Below are positions 60,831 to 64,000 of a stretch of DNA of 64,000 nucleotides, piece after piece (position 1 is the first letter of the stretch; each line of letters begins with the position of its first letter). A program made the position numbers and the translations under genes. The notes beneath the pieces are model-generated. The model did not search any database and had not been told where the DNA came from. It saw only the letters and a program-made list of their open reading frames with translations. Source of the stretch: an uncultured bacterium (GTDB lineage Bacteria; Verrucomicrobiota; Lentisphaeria; Victivallales; Victivallaceae); assembly GCA_900551245.1 (NCBI GenBank), contig URVC01000013.1:1-64000 (forward strand). The letters are read 5' to 3'.

Positions 60831-60865
60831 AGTATATTTGCGTATATCACTTGATGGCAATATAC
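60831..60865 (-). promoter_or_regulatory. Promoter of cassette 3 with GTATAT half-sites
   Basis: On the minus strand, TTGCCA (60855-60860), an 18-nt spacer and TATACT (60831-60836). The inverted pair GTATAT (60842-60847) and ATATAC (60860-60865) plus a further GTATAT (60832-60837) overlap it. Confidence 0.6.
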
Positions 60866-61046
60866 AGTTGTTTTTCAGGAAATCAATCCTGCAGTTGAAA
60901 AAAAGAAAGATTTTTTCTCTGTCGAAAAGGAGGTGACACAAAGAAACGTCGACAAGAAGAGAGTAGGAATACCAAGATGACAGGCGGCCGGAAGGAGTTT
61001 GCGATTGTACACTCTCGCGATGTTGTGGAAAATCCTGTCCGGAAAA

Positions 61047-61074
61047 TTGTTTTTTCGAAGAGCGGCAGTATATT
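61047..61074 (+). promoter_or_regulatory. Promoter of the purine permease gene
   Basis: TTGTTT at 61047-61052, a 16-nt spacer and TATATT at 61069-61074. The expected start is about 61081, the first base of the leader hairpin. The rest of the 60866-61046 gap holds nothing I can name. Confidence 0.6.
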
Positions 61075-61080
61075 ACAGAA

Positions 61081-61155
61081 ATGTCCGGAATCAGCAGGCA
61101 GGAAAGATGGGGAGCAGGAGCGCCTCCGGTTGCGGGTATCGAAAATTCCGGACAT
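61081..61155 (+). promoter_or_regulatory. Structured 5' leader of the purine permease gene
   Basis: ATGTCCGGAAT (61081-61091) and ATTCCGGACAT (61145-61155) are perfect 11-base complements closing a 53-nt loop with purine-rich internal pairs (GGAG/CTCC). The stem starts at the predicted transcript start, 51 bp before the permease ATG. It could be a riboswitch-like element. The known purine riboswitch core is not present. Confidence 0.55.
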
Positions 61156-61206
61156 CCCGCAGGCCGCCTGACTCGCCGCTGACACACAACATTCATCATA
61201 CAGACT

Positions 61207-62574
61207 ATGAACTCCATCCTTGACCGTTTTTTTCACTACTCCTCCATGGGCAGTTCCCTCAGAACGGAAACCATCGCCGGACTCTCCACATTTGCAGCGA
61301 TGGCATACATCATCTGCATTCAGCCGGCGCTCTTTTCCGGACAGATGACGGGTACCGCGACCGGAATGCCGTTCGGTGCACTGGTCACGACGACCTGCAT
61401 CGCCTCCGCCTTCGGGTCGATCCTGATGGGCCTGCTCTCGAACTATCCGATCGGACTTGCACCGGGGATGGGGACGAATTTCTTTGTCATGTTCAGCGTC
61501 ATGGCCGCCTGTGCCGCTGTCACCGGCGGAAAACTCGGAGATCCGGTTGTCTGGCAGACCACGATGGGGGTTGTGCTGATTTCCGGCATTCTCTTTCTGA
61601 TTATCTCGTTCACGAAACTGCGGCAGATGATGCTCCGTTCGCTGAGTCCTTCGCTGAGAATCGCCATCGTGGGGGGAATCGGTCTCTTCATCGCGCTGGT
61701 CGGTCTGAAAAACGGCGGCATCATCGCCGTGGAAAACAATCTGATGACGCTGAAGACCTCCATCGCGGACCCGCCATCGCTGATCTTCTTTGCCGGCGTG
61801 CTCACGATCACGGCCCTGCAACATTTCAAAGTGCGCGGCAGCATCCTGATCGGCATCCTTGTCTCGGCTCTGGTGGCGTTTCTGTGCGGAAAGATCTCGT
61901 TTCACGGCATCGTCGGGCTTCCGGCTGATCCGATGCCTCTGGTATTCAAGGCGGATGTCGCCACGGTCTTCCGCCACCTGCTCGAATTGCTGCCCTTGAT
62001 TTTTCTCTGCTTCTTTATGGATATGTTCGATACGATGGGGACGGTTCTCGGTGTTGCGACGAGCGCAAAGTTGCTGAATAAAAACAACGAAATCGACCGG
62101 ATTGAGCGGATTTTCGCCGCCGACGCGACTGCGACCGTCGCGGGGGCTCTCTGTGGACAGAGCACCGTCACCTCCTATCTGGAGAGCGCCGCGGGTGCGG
62201 AGGCCGGCGGAAAGACCGGTCTCACGGCCATCGTGATCGGCATCTGCTTTCTGCTGGCGATGTTTTTCAGCCCGGTCATCACGGCGGTTGCGGGATATCC
62301 TCCGGTCACCTCCGGCGCTCTGGTCGTCGTGGGGGCGATGATGATGCGTTCCGTCTCGGAGATCCAGTGGGACGACTGCACCGAAGGAATTCCAGCCTTT
62401 CTTATTTTCGCCGGCATTCCCTTCAGTAACAGCATCATCGGCGGGGTTTCCGTCGGGATCATCCTTTACCCGTTCCTGAAAACATGCTGCGGAAAAATCC
62501 GTGAACTTAACTGGTTCATCTGGCTTGCCGCCGCCTTTCTGATTTTGTATCTCATCCTGCTCAACGGCAAATAA
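61207..62574 (+). CDS. NCS2-family purine permease (AzgA/PbuG type)
   Basis: 455 aa with about 12-14 hydrophobic segments. Family motifs: FFHYSSMGSSLRTETIAGLSTFAAMAYII, GLAPGMGTNFF, DMFDTMGTVLGVA and GAMMMRSVSEIQWDD, as in AzgA/PbuG-type hypoxanthine/guanine/adenine permeases. It would import purine bases with protons. Single gene; the hairpin leader upstream may control it. The 138 bp after it (62575-62712) contain a GC-rich hairpin without a T-run. Confidence 0.92.
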   Translation: MNSILDRFFHYSSMGSSLRTETIAGLSTFAAMAYIICIQPALFSGQMTGTATGMPFGALVTTTCIASAFGSILMGLLSNYPIGLAPGMGTNFFVMFSVMAACAAVTGGKLGDPVVWQTTMGVVLISGILFLIISFTKLRQMMLRSLSPSLRIAIVGGIGLFIALVGLKNGGIIAVENNLMTLKTSIADPPSLIFFAGVLTITALQHFKVRGSILIGILVSALVAFLCGKISFHGIVGLPADPMPLVFKADVATVFRHLLELLPLIFLCFFMDMFDTMGTVLGVATSAKLLNKNNEIDRIERIFAADATATVAGALCGQSTVTSYLESAAGAEAGGKTGLTAIVIGICFLLAMFFSPVITAVAGYPPVTSGALVVVGAMMMRSVSEIQWDDCTEGIPAFLIFAGIPFSNSIIGGVSVGIILYPFLKTCCGKIRELNWFIWLAAAFLILYLILLNGK

Positions 62575-62712
62575 TCGCGCCCGGGGGAGGGGGACGTTTT
62601 TCTCCGCTTCTCCCCGGCGTGGGAACCAAAATTTTTCGACCTCCTGCCGTTTGCATTTCGTTTGTGCATTGATTTTCAGGCACTTTGACGGAAAAAATCT
62701 TCGGGCGCACTG

Positions 62713-63498
62713 TCAGATCTGCCAGAATTCCTGGCGATATATGCGCGGGGATACGCCGTAGTATTTCTTGAAGAGATGAGAGAAGTGATACATATCCTCA
62801 AATCCAATTTCCGCGGCAATTTCCCGTACCTGTTTTTCCGTCATGCGCAGATCCATGGCCGCCTTCTCCAGTTTCTGCTGAAGGATGAAGTGCTGGGGAG
62901 AGCTGCCGGTGAATTTCCGGAATATCCGCCGAAAATGCGACAGTGAGATATTCATTTTCGCCGCTTCCCGTTCGAAATTCCACTCTTTCTGTAAATCGAG
63001 GTTCATTCTTTTTACAAGTTCCTCCAGCTGACGGCTCTGGTGGATGAAGGGAAGTTGATGACGCTGCAACTGAAGTTGCAGGTCCAGCAGAATGTTCTCC
63101 AGAAGATTTACTGTTTCCGGGTAACGGTTTTCCTCGCGCAGCCGAATTAAGGTTAACAGATTTTCCCGGAATGCGTGCACATGCTCCGGTATGACCGGCG
63201 GCATCTCCACATCGATCAAGCCGTGACGGCAATACTCTTTCGCCCGGACTCCGGTGAAACAGAAATAGAGAAAGTCATGGCGCTCCCGATCGATAAGATC
63301 ATATTCAAAAAACGCTCCGGGATGTGTGAGAAAGCAGACCGGGCCGTCGAAGTTATATTCGCGCCTGTGATTGATCCGCAGATGCACTCTCCCGCAGAGA
63401 TTGAACTGAAGTCCGAAATAGAGCGGCGTGTGTGCCCGGTGATGACCGTAGGGAACTTCCCCTGCCGCCGGGAATGTCAATCCGTCGAAGAAATCCAT
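62713..63498 (-). CDS. AraC-family regulator
   Basis: 261 aa. An N-terminal cupin-like sensor domain (GRVHLRINHRREYNFDGPVCFLTHPGAFFEY) precedes two C-terminal HTH units (EREAAKMNISLSHFRRIFRKF and VREIAAEIGFEDMYHFSHLF, then KKYYGVSPRIYR). It is divergent from the secreted protein gene at 63702 and probably regulates it, in the same way as the cassette regulators in this window. Confidence 0.88.
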   Translation of the reverse strand: MDFFDGLTFPAAGEVPYGHHRAHTPLYFGLQFNLCGRVHLRINHRREYNFDGPVCFLTHPGAFFEYDLIDRERHDFLYFCFTGVRAKEYCRHGLIDVEMPPVIPEHVHAFRENLLTLIRLREENRYPETVNLLENILLDLQLQLQRHQLPFIHQSRQLEELVKRMNLDLQKEWNFEREAAKMNISLSHFRRIFRKFTGSSPQHFILQQKLEKAAMDLRMTEKQVREIAAEIGFEDMYHFSHLFKKYYGVSPRIYRQEFWQI

Positions 63499-63577
63499 TT
63501 CTTTCTCCCTGTTTGATGCGCGTAAAATACAAATTATTGCTCAAATAGCATATTTTATATTCTTTTTTTCTAGATAT

Positions 63578-63606
63578 AATATATGATGAACGATATTGTT
63601 GTACAA
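63578..63606 (-). promoter_or_regulatory. Promoter of the AraC gene at 62713-63498
   Basis: On the minus strand, TTGTAC (63601-63606), a 17-nt spacer and TATATT (63578-63583). The 203-bp divergent gap is strongly AT-rich and also has TATAAT (63575-63580) on the plus strand. Confidence 0.6.
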
Positions 63607-63701
63607 ATTTTTTTTTACAGAAAAATTGCGTTGCAATAAAAGATAAAAAACACATCAAAGAGGAATTTCTGGATGTTACCAGAAGAGAAACTGGAGGTTG
63701 T

Positions 63702-64000
63702 ATGAAGTTCTTTGGAGCAGTATTGACATTCGCAGTTATCATAACGGTGACTGCGGTGGAGTTTCCCGCGGGAATCCATGTCAGTAACTTCGGCGAAATG
63801 AGACAGGGGGAGTGCGAATTCCAATTCAAGTTTGCGGAGGAATCCTGGCGCAGCTGGAAACTGAACGCACACTGGCAATCCATGAAACGCGAAAAATCGG
63901 CCGGAAAACTGGTGTTTTCCGGTAGCCTGGCCGGCGGAACTGTCAGCGAAACCATTCTTCAGACAGGGAAAAATCGCTATGAGATTCTCGGGCAGGCTGC
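63702..64000 (+). CDS. Secreted protein, 3' partial
   Basis: The ATG at 63702 is preceded by GGAGG. The first 99 codons are open to the window end. The N-terminus MKFFGAVLTFAVIITVTAVEF is a signal peptide; the following region (NFGEMRQGECEFQFKFAEESW) looks like the beta-sandwich start of a large secreted glycosidase of the kind found elsewhere in this window. Divergent from an AraC regulator. The family cannot be stated from this fragment. Confidence 0.7.
   Translation, partial: MKFFGAVLTFAVIITVTAVEFPAGIHVSNFGEMRQGECEFQFKFAEESWRSWKLNAHWQSMKREKSAGKLVFSGSLAGGTVSETILQTGKNRYEILGQA

Noticed and set aside
60977..61171. 64-codon reading in the gap before the purine permease
   Set aside because: It overlaps the predicted promoter and hairpin leader, and its residues look random; the RNA interpretation explains the sequence better.
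62581..62630. GC-rich hairpin after the purine permease gene as a terminator
   Set aside because: The stem is imperfect and no T-run follows its 3' arm, so it is not supported as an intrinsic terminator.

Overview
The window looks like chromosomal DNA of a carbohydrate-degrading member of the PVC group, most likely Lentisphaerota and Victivallis-like. The reasons are the many LacI/GntR/AraC regulators beside secreted glycoside hydrolases, stand-alone single-pilin genes with the ...LLPALNKAR... N-terminus inside sugar loci, and high-GC coding with AT-rich sigma70-type promoters. This assignment is an inference from gene content; no rRNA is present.

Positions 1-7100 are the right end of an integrated satellite- or plasmid-like element abutting the 3' end of a tRNA-Tyr gene. 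It carries an AEP primase (5' partial), a P4-type SF3 helicase, a nested inverted repeat that could be an origin, an ERCC4-type nuclease, small Cys-rich and HTH proteins, and two diverged copies of a promoter plus structured RNA unit, each ending just before a start codon. A HigB/HigA/Xre toxin-antitoxin operon with a palindromic operator, a second higB fragment, a terminator and short direct repeats complete it. No integrase lies in the window.

Positions 7100-14300 hold three tRNA genes (Tyr, Gly, Leu), recJ, a DUF2079 membrane protein and a GH31 enzyme. Positions 14300-25210 look like a galactomannan or galactoside locus: CE7 esterase, GH5-like enzyme, two LacI regulators, and an operon GH130-GH36-galactonate dehydratase family-SDR. 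Positions 25261-31383 encode two tandem secreted GH50-like paralogues behind a GntR regulator and a pseudopilin.

Positions 31600-37600 are mainly housekeeping: DUF362 ferredoxin, HD protein, an MGMT-Cdd1 fusion, folD, a GcvH homologue lacking the lipoyl lysine, and a MATE transporter. Positions 37770-44373 hold an operon for a glycyl radical enzyme, GntR regulator, activase and FGGY kinase, divergent from a mannose-6-phosphate isomerase. Positions 44386-51122 hold an AraC-pseudopilin-large glycosidase cassette with rhamnose mutarotase and a BNR-type protein. A UvrA paralogue follows, then a third cassette (GntR, alginate-lyase-like protein, pseudopilin, GH39-like enzyme, CBM protein) at 53853-60810. 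The window ends with a purine permease that has a hairpin leader, an AraC regulator and the start of a secreted protein.

Three points stand out. The duplicated RNA unit in the element shows compensatory base changes between its copies. Three unrelated sugar loci each contain a regulator, one pseudopilin and a large secreted glycosidase, suggesting substrate-specific secretion modules. Two proteins have altered key motifs: GcvH with Asn for the lipoyl Lys, and a glycyl radical enzyme with an unusual radical loop.
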